64,000 nt of DNA, taken from Oleoguttula mirabilis. Taxonomy: Eukaryota > Ascomycota > Dothideomycetes > Mycosphaerellales > Teratosphaeriaceae. This document shows, piece by piece, positions 32,012-42,867 of this stretch (its first letter is position 1; each line of letters opens with the position of its first letter). The notes under the pieces are model-generated. The model saw only the letters and a list, made by a program, of their open reading frames with translations. It searched no databases and was not told the origin of the DNA. The stretch spans positions 186,001 to 250,000 of the forward strand of contig JAVFHQ010000017.1 in assembly GCA_035135055.1 (NCBI GenBank), in the 5' to 3' direction. Made by a program: the position numbers and the translations under genes.

Positions 32012-34084
32012 TCATACGATGATCAACATCTGCAAAGGTGCCGCTTTCAGCAGCGCCGCTTGCTTGGCAGACAGCCTTCCTTGCTGTATCATAGCAAGGC
32101 CGACTCGCCCGTAGTTGCCACTGCCATCGTCGACTTCCTGTAATAGTAGCAAGAACAGCTTGGTGTGGCCGCCCCAGTCATACTCCAGCATGCTACAGGC
32201 CAACACATCCCTGTTGGGAAGATCCTCGCTGTCTAAGATAGCATCGAAAGTCGTTCCGCTACCGACTGCGAGACTTGTCACCTCTTCATCGTCATCATCA
32301 ATGCAGATGACGTCCTCATCTCTGGCCATCTTAGCCGACTTGCCAAGCCGCCCATGGACGCAAGGCGCTCTCAAAACAAGACGACCTCCAGATACCGATC
32401 CATATTCATCGCCAGTGATGAGCTCCACGTCCGCTTGTAGCACCTCGGCATCGTGCACCGGGTCACTGTCAAAGGCCCCGAAGCGGTATTGCACGCCAGA
32501 ATCTTGAGACGCCCAAGACCAGGATGGCGCACGATAATGTGCTGTCTTGCACCCAGGGCCGCTCCTGCTCCAGCATAGTCCTGCAACAAGTCCAACCTCC
32601 CATAAGCCCGCAATGTAACGTGTGCGCAATGTGTATGGGAACGCGCTGGCCAGGCCAGCTACGGCGATGAGCTTGTCGGCAGCATGGGTGAGATGTCGCC
32701 TACTGTAAGCTTTCTCCACTACCATATGGTACCAGCGACGCAGCAGGTTGGAGGTGCTAGGTTGCAATGTCTTCGGTTTAGAAGACCTTGCTTCAGTCTC
32801 TTTTAACGAGACCTCCAGCACTTCGGACATGCCACGTCGGCGGAAGACAGTTCGGAAGTGGTCCTCGCAGGCAACTACATGGCGACACTCCCAGAAAACT
32901 TGTGTATCTGCGAAGTGCAATATCTGGGGTGATAGCAACTTCTCCTGGCAACACCAGCCTCGTGTCGACAGCAGTTCTGACGAGACGCTGGCGTCCCACT
33001 GGTTGCTGAGATCCACAAGGCTGTGTTCTGGGTTTTGGCGGAGCACATCAGGCAACAGGTACAATGCGCTTTCTTGACCACTGGTCAATCGATTAACGAT
33101 CTTATACTGCTCGAATGGCTTCAGGTGCGGCTGACTGCGGGTATTGAATATTCCGGTCGTGCTTCCCGTACTCGCGTCGGCGGCTATAGTGACATGAGCG
33201 CGTCTGTAAACGTGAGCCACTTTTGAAGCTTCTCTTGCCCAATCCTCTGGGTCGTCCTGGACAATATCGAGGGAGTCGATCCAGATATGGCCAAGACCGA
33301 GATTCCTGGCAATCAGTGCAGCATAGTATAACGTTTTCGGGAGATCTTTTCCGTGGAAACGGTCTTGCCGCGACGGCAGTTTGCTCAGAGTGGTCTTCCA
33401 TGGCGCGGAGGTACAGCCCCATGTATAGCTCGGGGTCGCGTATAAACACTCGGACGTGGTGCCGTCTATTAGTCTCAGGTCAAGTTCTATGTCATCGACA
33501 ATCTCGATGAGCCGAGACAGGCGTTCCTTCGCTTCAGCGATGAGCTCGTACCGTACCATCTTGCCACTGTCATCGCAGGTTCCGTTCACACAGCTGTCAA
33601 TCCACGACTTTGCTACCTTGGCTGTCTCCGGAGATGAAGTGTTCAGCGAGAGTGGCCTCACCTATATATGCCGTAGGCCACCGCAGGATCAACTTCCACG
33701 GTATACAACCTGACCCAGCTATACTCTCCGTCAAAGTCACGGCGCACATTACATATTCGGTTGTCAGACTGATGTGTGAGTATTTATGTTCATACTTTGA
33801 TCGCCAAGGAATGTGCCGCGCACCACTCTCGCCATGTATTCGTGCTGTACTTGCCCGCGACGCCACGGTATTTCAAGAGCGGCAGGTCCTGGTCGTCTCG
33901 TCGTCACGTTGATAAAAGCCCTCTTGCAGAGTACACAAGCATCTCCACACTGCCGCAGCTCCTCCAGGTTCGCATGCAGCAAGTGGCCATCTGGGCTAGA
34001 GACCTGCTCAATATCGATGCTCCGGCAGGCGGAGCACATCGGCTTGCTGTTCATGGTGGTGCAAGGGGGAGCCTGTGTGCTCAT
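32012..34084 (-). CDS. HET (heterokaryon incompatibility) domain protein, 5' structure uncertain
   Basis: The main frame is open from about 33661 to the stop at 32012 (about 549 codons). It has the HET-domain blocks in order: YATPSYTWG, PKTLYYAALIARNLG, HIWIDSLDIVQDDPEDWAREASKVAHVYRRAHVTIAA, then LSTRGWCCQE and a C-terminal WSWASQDSG segment. HET proteins control non-self recognition between fungal individuals. Canonical blocks usually read YCWG or YRWG and LCIIQDD; here YTWG and LDIVQDD. An N-terminal exon from ATG 34084 or 34054 down to 33851 carries the usual MCSACRSIDI and CVLCKRAF cysteine pairs, and 33768-33662 a second coding-like segment (RRDFDGEYSWVRLYTVE). Joining all three by GT..AG rules leaves a frame mismatch before the main exon, so the model is incomplete or the gene is damaged. 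Confidence 0.75.
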
Positions 34085-34594
34085 CAAAGGCTCGATGTAG
34101 TGAGCTTCCGGGTCAGTGATTGTTTTTCTTACTATGTCGTGCATCAGCCCCATGCGAGAAATAACAACGGAGTCACTAATTCCCATCTGCACTCGTGTTC
34201 TGATTAAAGACTACAGCGATGTAGCCACATCTGTTCCTGTCCTGTCCGACGAGGATTCCCTTCCAATTCCATGTTGTTCGCCACGCGCACGTGGCACACG
34301 GGAGTGTCGTGCAGTGGCCCCACATCTGGCCGCCCGTAGCGCAGCGGGAAAGCCGGCTCGGCACGCCGATCAGCCGGCGGCGGTTTCCATGCGTTTCGCC
34401 TCATGTGGAAGGCGTCATGCGAGCGTGGCCTAGTTGTGCTTCCCAAACGCCGCTCACCTGCTTGTGCACAATCTCACCATCCAACAGCTAGACATCACAT
34501 TCTCTGGGCATCTTCCCCAGTAGGGTTGCTTGGCTCACTGGCTGAGCGTCACCTCCTGATTCAAGCGGCGTCGTCCGCACGCAAAGCCGCGAGC
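34085..34594. other. Divergent intergenic region (HET gene / YME1)
   Basis: About 510 bases between the HET gene 5' end and the YME1 start. Promoters of both are expected here. The YME1 frame is open upstream to 34403, but that part (GLVVLPKRRSPACAQS-like) does not look conserved. Confidence 0.5.
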
Positions 34595-37111
34595 ATGGCG
34601 TTCCAAGCGCCGGTCAGCATACAGCAGATGGCCTCTGCGACAGGCGAGATGTGGCCAGCGGTGGCTGCTGTGCTGCAGACGCCGTGGAAGAAGCTGGGCA
34701 GTAAGGCTGCGAGCCCGTCCACACGGGCAGCACCGGCAAGGAGAGAGGTGCAAGAGGATGCCATACCAGCCCAGCCTGAACGTCCTGTCATGCCCGACTT
34801 TATGGGATGCGTGGCTATGGCATCCCTACGGCAGCGGGTGTCTCCGACGGTATCCTCGCGATCAGCCTTCACCACTTCATCGATCCTCAGCGCTATGCCG
34901 AAAGGCAGCCTGCGGTACGCCTCGCCACTGCGCCCATTCTCGTCGCTCTCGCTTGCCTCCCGCTCATTCTCGAGCACCACTCGCCTCGGACCCTTCACTC
35001 TCCGCGCGCCACCCACGACCGTCTTTGTCGGCTTCTCGCAACAACGAACACTCTTCGGCACATCATGGGGGCAAGCTACCAACCGGAACCTCCTTGGGCA
35101 CACGGAACAGACGGCCAACAACAATCCGGGCAGCGCAACAGCGCAGAACGCCTTCTACCAAGCTCTACTTCGCGCCAACATGCCGGAGATACTCGTCGAA
35201 CGCTACCAAACCGGCCGCTACGCCGCCAACCCGGCCTGCGAAGGCGCATACATGCGAGCACTCGAGCGCATCGGCGCAGCAGAAAGCGGTGCTATGGGAA
35301 GTCTGGCAAGCAAACATGGTACCGGTCAAAGTCATCAGATGAGCAATGAGCAACTGCAAGCTATCGGACAAGCGGTCTCTGCTAGAAACGCTGGTGGCAA
35401 CGTCAGCATCTCCAAGCAAGGTTCCGGGGCCAAGAGCGAGCCGCTGTACGTCGTCGTGGACGAAAGCCTGAGCAGCACCATCTTTAAATGGGTCAAGTTC
35501 ATAGTGGTGTTTGGCTTCATCGGATACTGCGCGCTGGTCGTCTTCACGCTTCTGGTTGAGGCTACGGGCATCTTGAAGAAGGTCGGTGGAACGCAGAACG
35601 CGGAAGCCAAGCCCGAACTGCAGACCACGAAGTTCTCCGACGTGCACGGGTGTGACGAGGCAAAGGAGGAACTCCAAGAGCTTGTGGAGTTCCTGAAGGC
35701 ACCTGAGCGGTTCAGTACGCTTGGCGGCAAGCTGCCGAAAGGTGTCCTGCTCGTTGGCCCACCCGGTACCGGCAAAACACTACTCGCTCGTGCGGTCGCG
35801 GGTGAGTCCGGTGTGCCTTTCTTCTACATGTCCGGTTCTGAGTTCGACGAGGTCTACGTCGGCGTCGGCGCCAAGCGAGTGCGTGACCTCTTCGCGGCAG
35901 CCCGAAGCAAGAGCCCGTCAATCATTTTCATCGACGAGCTGGATGCCATTGGCAGCAAGCGACATGAGCGCGATGCTGCATACGCGAAGCAGACGCTGAA
36001 CCAACTCCTTACCGAACTTGACGGCTTCGACCAGGACTCTGGAGTGATCATCATTGGCGCAACCAACTTTCCGCAGTCACTCGATAAGGCTCTTACGCGA
36101 CCCGGACGATTCGATCGCAACGTCGTTGTCCCTCTTCCAGATGTCCGAGGCCGCATCGCCATCCTGAAACACCACCTGCGCAACATCCGAACCGACTCTG
36201 CCGTGGATCCAGCAATCATCGCACGCGGATGCCCCGGACTCTCCGGAGCCGAATTGGAGAATATAGTCAACCAGGCCGCGATCCGCGCTTCCAAGCAGAA
36301 GAAGCCAAAGGTCGGGATAGACGACCTGAGCTGGGCGAAAGACAGGATTCTCATGGGTGCCGAGCGCCGCAGTGCAGTTATCCAGCCAAAAGACAAGGCC
36401 ATGACCGCTTACCACGAAGGCGGCCACGCACTCGTGGCGTTGCTTACGGAGGGGAGTACACCACTGTACAAGGCGACTATTATGCCACGCGGTCATGCGT
36501 TGGGACTCACGATGATGCTGCCCGAGTTGGACAAAGTGTCCGAGACGAAGAAGGAGTTGCTGGCTCGGATCGACGTCTGCATGGGCGGCAAAGTCGCCGA
36601 GGAGCTGATCTACGGCGCCGACAATGTGACAACAGGCGCGAGTTCCGATATACAGAACGCGACGGCGGTGGCGTATACCATGGTCACGCAAGCCGGCATG
36701 TCCGAAGCGCTTGGCAATGTGGATCTGAGCACGGATTATGCGCGTTTGTCGAGCGAGACCAAGCAGCGCATCGAGAACGAGGTGCGGCGGCTGGTTGAGG
36801 AAGGGCGGGAGCGCGCGGTCAAACTTCTCACGGCCAACCGGGAGGGGCTTAACCGGCTTGCCAACGCTTTGGTGGAGTACGAGACGCTTGACAGGGATGA
36901 GATGGAGAAGGTGGTGCGAGGCGAGCAGCTGCCGGAGAAGATGAAGGTGGATCCGTCAGCGCCGGTCAAGGTGCCAGAGACGGGGGGCCTGTTGCCTTCG
37001 GGCGGATTCGGGCTGCCGCCGTTGGGAGGCAGTCCGCCGAGCGCAGACCCGGGCGGCAATGAGGGTGGGGAGGGAGGGCCGGTAAGGCCGTATCCGGCTG
37101 GGAGTCCGTAG
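34595..37111 (+). CDS. YME1: Mitochondrial i-AAA protease YME1 (FtsH family)
   Basis: Single exon, 838 aa from the ATG at 34595. An ATP-dependent metalloprotease of the mitochondrial inner membrane, facing the intermembrane space, that degrades misfolded and regulatory proteins. The N-terminus is Ser/Arg/Ala-rich as in a mitochondrial presequence, then a helical region (YQALLRANMPEILVERYQTGRYA) typical of YME1 rather than m-AAA subunits. One membrane segment lies before LLVEATGILKKVGG. The AAA core has Walker A GPPGTGKT at 388-395, Walker B IIFIDELD at about 443-450, and the SRH with RPGRFDR. The zinc-binding HEGGH is at 607-611, within the HExxH family pattern. The C-terminus adds a Gly/Pro-rich tail. 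Only one membrane segment fits i-AAA topology. Confidence 0.95.
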   Translation: MAFQAPVSIQQMASATGEMWPAVAAVLQTPWKKLGSKAASPSTRAAPARREVQEDAIPAQPERPVMPDFMGCVAMASLRQRVSPTVSSRSAFTTSSILSAMPKGSLRYASPLRPFSSLSLASRSFSSTTRLGPFTLRAPPTTVFVGFSQQRTLFGTSWGQATNRNLLGHTEQTANNNPGSATAQNAFYQALLRANMPEILVERYQTGRYAANPACEGAYMRALERIGAAESGAMGSLASKHGTGQSHQMSNEQLQAIGQAVSARNAGGNVSISKQGSGAKSEPLYVVVDESLSSTIFKWVKFIVVFGFIGYCALVVFTLLVEATGILKKVGGTQNAEAKPELQTTKFSDVHGCDEAKEELQELVEFLKAPERFSTLGGKLPKGVLLVGPPGTGKTLLARAVAGESGVPFFYMSGSEFDEVYVGVGAKRVRDLFAAARSKSPSIIFIDELDAIGSKRHERDAAYAKQTLNQLLTELDGFDQDSGVIIIGATNFPQSLDKALTRPGRFDRNVVVPLPDVRGRIAILKHHLRNIRTDSAVDPAIIARGCPGLSGAELENIVNQAAIRASKQKKPKVGIDDLSWAKDRILMGAERRSAVIQPKDKAMTAYHEGGHALVALLTEGSTPLYKATIMPRGHALGLTMMLPELDKVSETKKELLARIDVCMGGKVAEELIYGADNVTTGASSDIQNATAVAYTMVTQAGMSEALGNVDLSTDYARLSSETKQRIENEVRRLVEEGRERAVKLLTANREGLNRLANALVEYETLDRDEMEKVVRGEQLPEKMKVDPSAPVKVPETGGLLPSGGFGLPPLGGSPPSADPGGNEGGEGGPVRPYPAGSP

Positions 37112-38208
37112 AATGGAAAAGGCAACGATGACAAGCCGGCGCGCAGATGGATCGAGGCTCCTGGGCGGCATAACGGAGGGTATGGTGGTGGTGGTGGGCC
37201 GCCACTCAAATGCACGGTGATGTGACGCTTCGTGCGCCAACGGACATACACGACATCAAGCCTCCGTCGTGCCGCGTCCGCTGGATATGAGGGGCCGCTA
37301 TGCCCAGCATCCGCACCAGCCGACGCAGATCAATTACAGCAGAACGCTCATGGAGCTACCTCCGCACCTCCACTTATAGCGGCGAGCAAGCTTACAGCAT
37401 TGTAAATTGGAGTCATCGATGCATGAAAAAGGCAGGCTCTCGCCTGCCATGCGCACGAGATCTGCGGTTAGACTGGATTGGTCGTTGGTATTGGACAGGA
37501 GCGGCGAGCGAGCGAGCGAACATTGTCGCCGAGACGGATTCATTTGTGTACTGTAGCTTACTGACAGCGTCTAAAGCACCAAATATCGTTCCTCTATTAT
37601 CATGCTGCCGTGACGCAATCTGTCAACTTCAGAATGGGCTTCTTTTTTATTATATTGACCGGTCGCATCAGCTCTGCTGTCCTCAAAACAGTCTAAGCAT
37701 CACTGAGCTGCAGCATAGACCGCATGAGCCTATAATCAAACCTTATGGTGAAAGCATGCCAACGTGGAAACGGGCCTTCAGGAACAAGACTAGTCCACCC
37801 CGCTGCCCACAAACACGACAAGCACAGCCGTATACCTCTAGCAATGGACCTACCATTCCGGCACCGAGAAGATGATGCCGTAGGTCTAAAGGTATAGACG
37901 CAGCATCGACTTCCCATTGCTTCGCCGACGTGAGGGCCGCCGTCACTGTGAAAAATAGCAGAAGCGAGCACACGATGACAATAAGCTGCGCGGCGTCCGA
38001 GCGCAGGAAGAAAGAGCGTCTGGAAGCATTCGGTGACGAGATGGAGGTTCTCGAATGGCCTGCTGCTTCGGACTCAGCAAGTCAGTGTCTCGTCGCCGAC
38101 AGCCATCCTCGCCTTGCAGCAAGTCGCGAACATTGAGCTTGCCATATCTTTCAGGTTCATCACAATGTACAATACCCACGGACCAGACGAAGTGGAAAAG
38201 CACACCTA
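37112..38208. other. Convergent intergenic region, YME1 / purple acid phosphatase
   Basis: About 1.1 kb of 3' flanks. Nothing recognisable; short open frames only. Confidence 0.5.
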
Positions 38209-40236
38209 CTAGTTATAGCCCAGCTGCTCCCACTTCGACGACCGGCCCTGCACATGCTGGCCATAGCCGCTCGATGTGGTGACGTTGGCGCCTTTCTTAA
38301 TAAGCGTGACCTCGTCCCCAACAGAACCATCGACGCCCCTAACCATCGACCAAGTGGCGACCGTGGCGTTGAGGAAGGCAAACTTGCCGAAGCCGTAGTG
38401 CGACTGGTCCAGGTACGCGGTGATTGGGAGCGTCTCGTTCCATGGGAGTGTGGAGTGGGACTCAACATTCCCAGCCATTCCGTTGGTGAGATGCGTCATG
38501 CTGGTACCTTCGTTGGTGAGGTAGGTGTTGTTGTTAAGAACACTGGCGGCGTCGATTGAACCGTTGGCTGTGAGGGGATACATGCGCTCATACCAGTGAA
38601 TATGGCCGGCAAGATAAGCGTCAACGCCATATTCGAGCATCAAAGACTGCCATGCATTGCGCAGGTTCTTCTGATAGCTGGAAACTGCGGACGAATACAT
38701 TGGGCGATGCGACATGGCAATGACCCACGGTGTCTTTGTCCTGTCGATGGATGCCAGGTCTTTCTTGAGCCAGTTGTACTGTTCGTACGCCTCGTTGACC
38801 TTCCAGCTGCCATTGATGTAGCCGAAGGGGCCGGCGTCGGTGACGTAGGTCTCGTTCTCCATCGGGAAAGTCTCGTTGCCTTCGAGATCTCGAAAGAAAG
38901 GGTACGAGGGGGAGTACGGGAAATCAGTCTCCGAGTCCAAGGAGATGAAATGTGCAAGTCCATAGTCATAACTGTACCAAAAGTTCGTCTGGCCGCCCGT
39001 TTCCTTGCCTGGCATGCGGAAGCGGTTCTGGTAAGCGGTGAAGTTCCTTTGAGATGGTGGGCAGGAGTAGTACGTGAGTTCAGTCTCCGGTGCGGTGCCG
39101 TTCGTGATGTTGGAGTTAAGATAGGCGGTCAACGGGTTGCCGGGACCATCAAACTCGGCGCAAGCAGCCTCGTGGTTGCCCAGCATGACCATGTAGGGTA
39201 TCTTCATGGTGACCTTGCTCATCCAGTTCTGCCACAGATCCCAATTGGACTCGTACAGAACAGACATATCGCCACCGTAAGCGCCGCCTTGGTCCGCTAT
39301 CTCCCCGGCCGGTAAAGGATCCGCGTAGCTCGGGTCGTCGACTGGTATGTCAGCGGGGCCAGTGCCGTTGGGCTTCGGCAGGTAGGTGCTGCTGCCGTTG
39401 TAGCACACTGGCCAGTCTGACTCGCAAGGCAGGATACCAGAGTACCAGTCGTCCGCGTAGGACAAGTCACCGCCGTGCCACGCGAAACTGAGGCCTTCGT
39501 CGGCAGCCTTCAGCAGCTGCTTGTATGTCCCGCCAGCGTTCGTGTATCCCATCTGTGGAGTCTCTATCAGAAACCGGTCTCTGCACCGCTTGGTACCCGA
39601 TCATGCACTTACATCGTTCAACACCGCCATCGTGAAGGGGGTCGTGTCACCAGCCACACGAGCGGTCCGGAAGCTCAAGACCTGCGATGCGGTCGTGCCA
39701 TTCGCAGCTGGAATCTGGTAGTAGTAGGTAGTGTCCGGCGCCAGGTTCGGAAGCTGAACGTTGTGGAAGAACTGAGAGCACTGCGTAACAGCGACCTCGG
39801 AGCATGGGGGTGTGCGGTCGTAGCTAGAAGCCGTTAGCCAGACATACCCAACATCATGCACAGTAGTATCGTACGTGTTGGTAGATCCTCGGCTGGTCTG
39901 GTGGAGCTTGTGGGCGTGAGTGCCCCAGTGGACGGTCGGAGCAGCACCCAGCCCAAAGGGCGTCTGGTAGTGGAGGTTGATGCCGCTTGGCACGTAGGAC
40001 AGCTGGATGACGTTCACGTTGTTCTTCGGCTTGGGACCTGCCGGCTTCACAGCAGGCGGCTCGACGAGACGTGGGAAGCCTTTGCCGTTGCCATTGATGG
40101 TTGGGTCGACCCAGTCGCCGATGGGCACAGCTGGGCCAAGGTATGGGAAGCGTGTGTCGACATCGCGTTTATCGTCCGTGGGCGCAGCTTCAGCTAAGAG
40201 CGCGCCGAGCAACGCGATTCCAGTGGCAGCTTTCAT
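38209..40236 (-). CDS. Secreted purple acid phosphatase
   Basis: Two exons, 40236-39613 and 39552-38209, with a 60-nt intron (GTAAGT..CACAG); joined they encode 655 aa. A binuclear-metal phosphatase that releases phosphate from organic esters outside the cell. Signal peptide at residues 1-18 (MKAATGIALLGALLAEAA). An N-terminal fibronectin-like domain (IQLSYVPSGINLHYQTPFG..TTYYYQIPA) precedes the catalytic domain with the metal ligands: D208 at the exon junction (NDMGYTNAGG), GDLSYADDW at 236-244, GNHE at 333-336, SHRPMYSS at 489-496 and GHIHWYER at 524-531. The acid extracellular location is supported by many N-glycosylation sites (NGTG, NGSS, NETF). It is the second acid phosphatase in this window, unrelated in fold to the one at 2958. 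Confidence 0.95.
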
Positions 40237-40279
40237 CTTGACAGTGAGACTAGTAGAGACAGCGTGGAGACGAGAGGGC

Positions 40280-40303
40280 GAAGACGAAGACGAAGACGAA
40301 GAA
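40280..40303. repeat. Hexanucleotide repeat (GAAGAC, about 4 copies)
   Basis: GAAGAC repeated about four times (last copy GAAGAA) within 70 bases upstream of the purple acid phosphatase start, probably in its 5' UTR. Confidence 0.8.
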
Positions 40304-41219
40304 GCAGATTCTTTACTTATGCTTCCTGTACCTGACTCTACGCCATGCGACTATACTGGCGTGGATTTCTGCTCGCCCAATCATGCAGCCTCTCATCGTG
40401 AGAGCCGCACTTAATCGCCATGTCATGATGTCGGTGGTCGCCGCTGGAGCGGGAGATGCGCAGAGTGCTGCAAGCTATTGCCAGGTTATACCGGAAAGAC
40501 GACCGCGTTGCGACCTTGCGAGCGACAAGATAACGCACGTGGGGGACAGATAGAGTAAGTGCCTTCCGGATGAATCTTAGTGGTCGACGGTTCTCGAGCC
40601 TTCTGCTGCTCGCCTGCCGTCCCTGCCAAGCGTTTGCGGCGAACGGAGATGTAATGAGACTGAGCCAAGGAGTCAAGCCTGTCAGGGACGTGGCAATCGT
40701 AGCGAATCGCAACAAAGCGTCTCGGCTCTCCAGATTCCAGTCTCCAGACTCCAGAGCGCTCGCAAGTTGCCGTCACCTCATCAGTCTGGGTCACCGAGCT
40801 GTTCGTCTTGCCGCCCTCCATTACATCCCCGGAACATGGTCACGCAGGGCAGACGGCGGTGGGTTCGCCTCCAGCTTTGCGGCCTTCTGTACCACCTGGA
40901 GGAGCTGCTACCTGTAAAGGCCCTGGGCCTAAGCCAGCCTTATAGGAGGTGACCGACGCAATCCGCATCCCGCTTCCGCCTACTGCCACTGCCAGCCAGC
41001 CGAAGTCGGCTGCTACTCCACCTCAAGCAGATCCCGGTTGCCGCATCTACACCCAGCCTCATGCTTCTCTGCTGCATGAATTAAACCTTGGACAAGCCAA
41101 GATCCTGCAGACTCAAATCCTAGCAGCAGGCGCTCAGTTCCGACGAGCGTCACCATTCAGCACATCTCAAAGGTTTCTGTGACGAGGCATGCTAGGCATT
41201 ATGCAGGCCACTTTTTTGT

Positions 41220-41870
41220 ACGAATTCACGAAGCGACCTGAACACGGCATAGCGCCGCAGATCATAGATCTCTCACTAAGACTCTGTCCTCGTAAGGATG
41301 CATACTTCATGCATGTGGCGATTCGGATCCCCAACTTCCAAGGCGTCCACAGATCAGCACTTCGTCCATCCTCCCACCTCCCGTGTGGAAAGCAGGTTGA
41401 CCGCGGTCCTCGGGATGCACGAAGCTTCCCAAAGAAGGTACGGCGCACTAGATCATGGCTTTCTCTGGCCCAGGATATGTAAGTGGCGCTTTGGCTGGTT
41501 CCTCATGACGGTCAGAGTGACATTCCGTCCATCCTCCCATGCGGAGAAAGCACTTCGACTGCGGTCCTCAGGATGCACGACGCTCCTAACGAAGGTATAA
41601 CGCAGTAGATCATGGCTTTCTCTGGCGCTAGGATATGCAGACGACGCTTTGGTTGGTTTTCCCAAGACGTCTAGATTGACACACCGTCCTTCTTCCCATA
41701 TGGAGAAAGCGCCTCGACTTACGACTAAGGCATAGCGCCGCAGATCATAGTAACCTCTGGCCTCGTTAGGACGTATGTGGCGCTTTGGTTGGATCCCCAA
41801 GACGTCCAGATCAATGCATTGTCTATCTCCCTGGGTAAAAACCACCTCGATCTCGGGATGTCCGAGAGTC
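41220..41870. repeat. Degenerate tandem array, about four units of 128-191 bp
   Basis: Four diverged copies each begin with GATCAT, at about 41260, 41451, 41608 and 41743, preceded by a partial tail copy at 41220-41259. Shared blocks include GGCTTTCTCTGGC, GTGGCGCTTTGGTTGG, CCAAGACGTC, CCGTCCATCCTCCCA, GGAGAAAGC, TGCGGTCCTCAGGATGCACGA and GGCATAGCGCCGCAGATCAT (the last repeated exactly at about 41246 and 41728). On the minus strand units 2-4 translate in one open frame (41453-41845) as a repeated peptide of about 45-53 residues with F..WE.GR..(N/T)L(D/T)V and a QPKRH block, so the array may derive from a repeat-protein gene. Units differ in length and one copy is interrupted by stops. Confidence 0.75.
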
Positions 41871-42150
41871 CCTCGTGGAAATAGCGCTGGGAAAGCGGTT
41901 CATCCTGCCTTTAGGCTTTAGCGCTGTAGGTGAATGATGGGAGAAGGGCTACATGGGGCGCTCGTTCTCTACTCCTCACGCCTTCTCGCTAGGTACTCTT
42001 CCAGCTATAAAGTGTTCGTTGTCTCCCATTGCTACTAGCATTAACTGAGTAGATCAATCCGTTCGCTCGAGGCCCAACACTCGCTGAACTTTCGCGTACG
42101 GCCCTTGTTATTCAAACCTTTCCCGACCGTCGCTTCTCCGTACCGGCAAG

Positions 42151-42867
42151 ATGGTCCACTTCAACCTCTCGTCTGCATCTCTCCTCGTCCTCATCGCCAG
42201 CCTGGTCCACTCCTCCGCCGTCCATATTCCAAACCTCGAAGGCCGCGCCGCCGCTGCAAAGAAAACCACCACCACCACCGTTGCCACCACCGCCGTTGCC
42301 ACTACCGCCGTATGCTCTACAGCCACCTCCACGCTTACCACCACCGCTACCTCTACCGTCGTCAGTACCGCCTCTGCGGTTACCACTACGGAAATCTCGA
42401 CTACACAGCTTCCGGCTTCCACTGTTACGCAGACGTCGACTGTGAGCGTTACAGAGACGTCGACCACGCAGCTTCCGGCATCCACCGTGACGGAGACTTC
42501 GACCACGCAGCTTCTTGCTTCCACCGTTACGGAGACGTCGACCACGCAGCTTCCGGCTTCCACCGTTACGGAGACGTCGACCACGCAGCTTCCAGCTTCC
42601 ACCGTTACGGAAACGTCGACCACGCAACTTCCGGCTTCCACTACTACGGAGACGGAGACGGAGACGTCGACTACACAGCTCCCAGCTTCCACCGTTACCC
42701 AGCCAGCTTCCACCGTCACCCAGCCAGCGTCCACCGTCACCCAGCCAGCTTCCACCGTCACCCAGCCAGCTTCCACCGTCACCCAGCCAGCTTCCACCGT
42801 CACAATCTCCACTGGAAAGGCCACTACTGTGTCGGCCTGCACAGCCACCACGACCAAGTCAGGATAA
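42151..42867 (+). CDS. Secreted Thr/Ser-rich repeat protein
   Basis: Single exon, 238 aa. A clear signal peptide (MVHFNLSSASLLVLIASLVHSSA) is followed by Thr-rich sequence, then about six copies of a 13-residue unit (TVTETSTTQLPAS, 39 bp) and five to six copies of a 7-residue unit (TVTQPAS, 21 bp). There are only two cysteines after the signal peptide, one near the start of the Thr-rich part and one close to the C-terminus (VSACTATTTKSG). No GPI-attachment tail is evident, so it is probably secreted or wall-associated and heavily O-glycosylated. Repeats are nearly identical at DNA level, implying recent expansion and likely length variation among strains. The opposite strand is also open for 249 codons, but as Val/Glu-rich repeats that look like a shadow. 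No named family. Confidence 0.75.
   Translation: MVHFNLSSASLLVLIASLVHSSAVHIPNLEGRAAAAKKTTTTTVATTAVATTAVCSTATSTLTTTATSTVVSTASAVTTTEISTTQLPASTVTQTSTVSVTETSTTQLPASTVTETSTTQLLASTVTETSTTQLPASTVTETSTTQLPASTVTETSTTQLPASTTTETETETSTTQLPASTVTQPASTVTQPASTVTQPASTVTQPASTVTQPASTVTISTGKATTVSACTATTTKSG
42385..42805. repeat. In-gene tandem repeats, 39-bp and 21-bp units
   Basis: A 39-bp unit (about six copies, to about 42690) followed directly by a 21-bp unit (CCAGCTTCCACCGTCACCCAG, the first part of each copy) repeated five to six times. All units are multiples of three, so gains and losses keep the frame. Confidence 0.85.

Larger units (their letters stand above)
40237..42150. other. 1.9-kb intergenic region with a repeat array
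   Basis: Between the divergent purple acid phosphatase and Thr-rich secreted protein genes. Contains the phosphatase promoter with a GAAGAC microsatellite, and the degenerate repeat array at 41220-41870. Outside these no gene was recognised. Confidence 0.55.

Noticed and set aside
42108..42857. 249-codon minus-strand frame opposite the Thr-rich repeat protein
   Set aside because: It is the mirror of a repeat whose units are multiples of three, giving monotonous Val/Glu repeats; the plus strand has the signal peptide.
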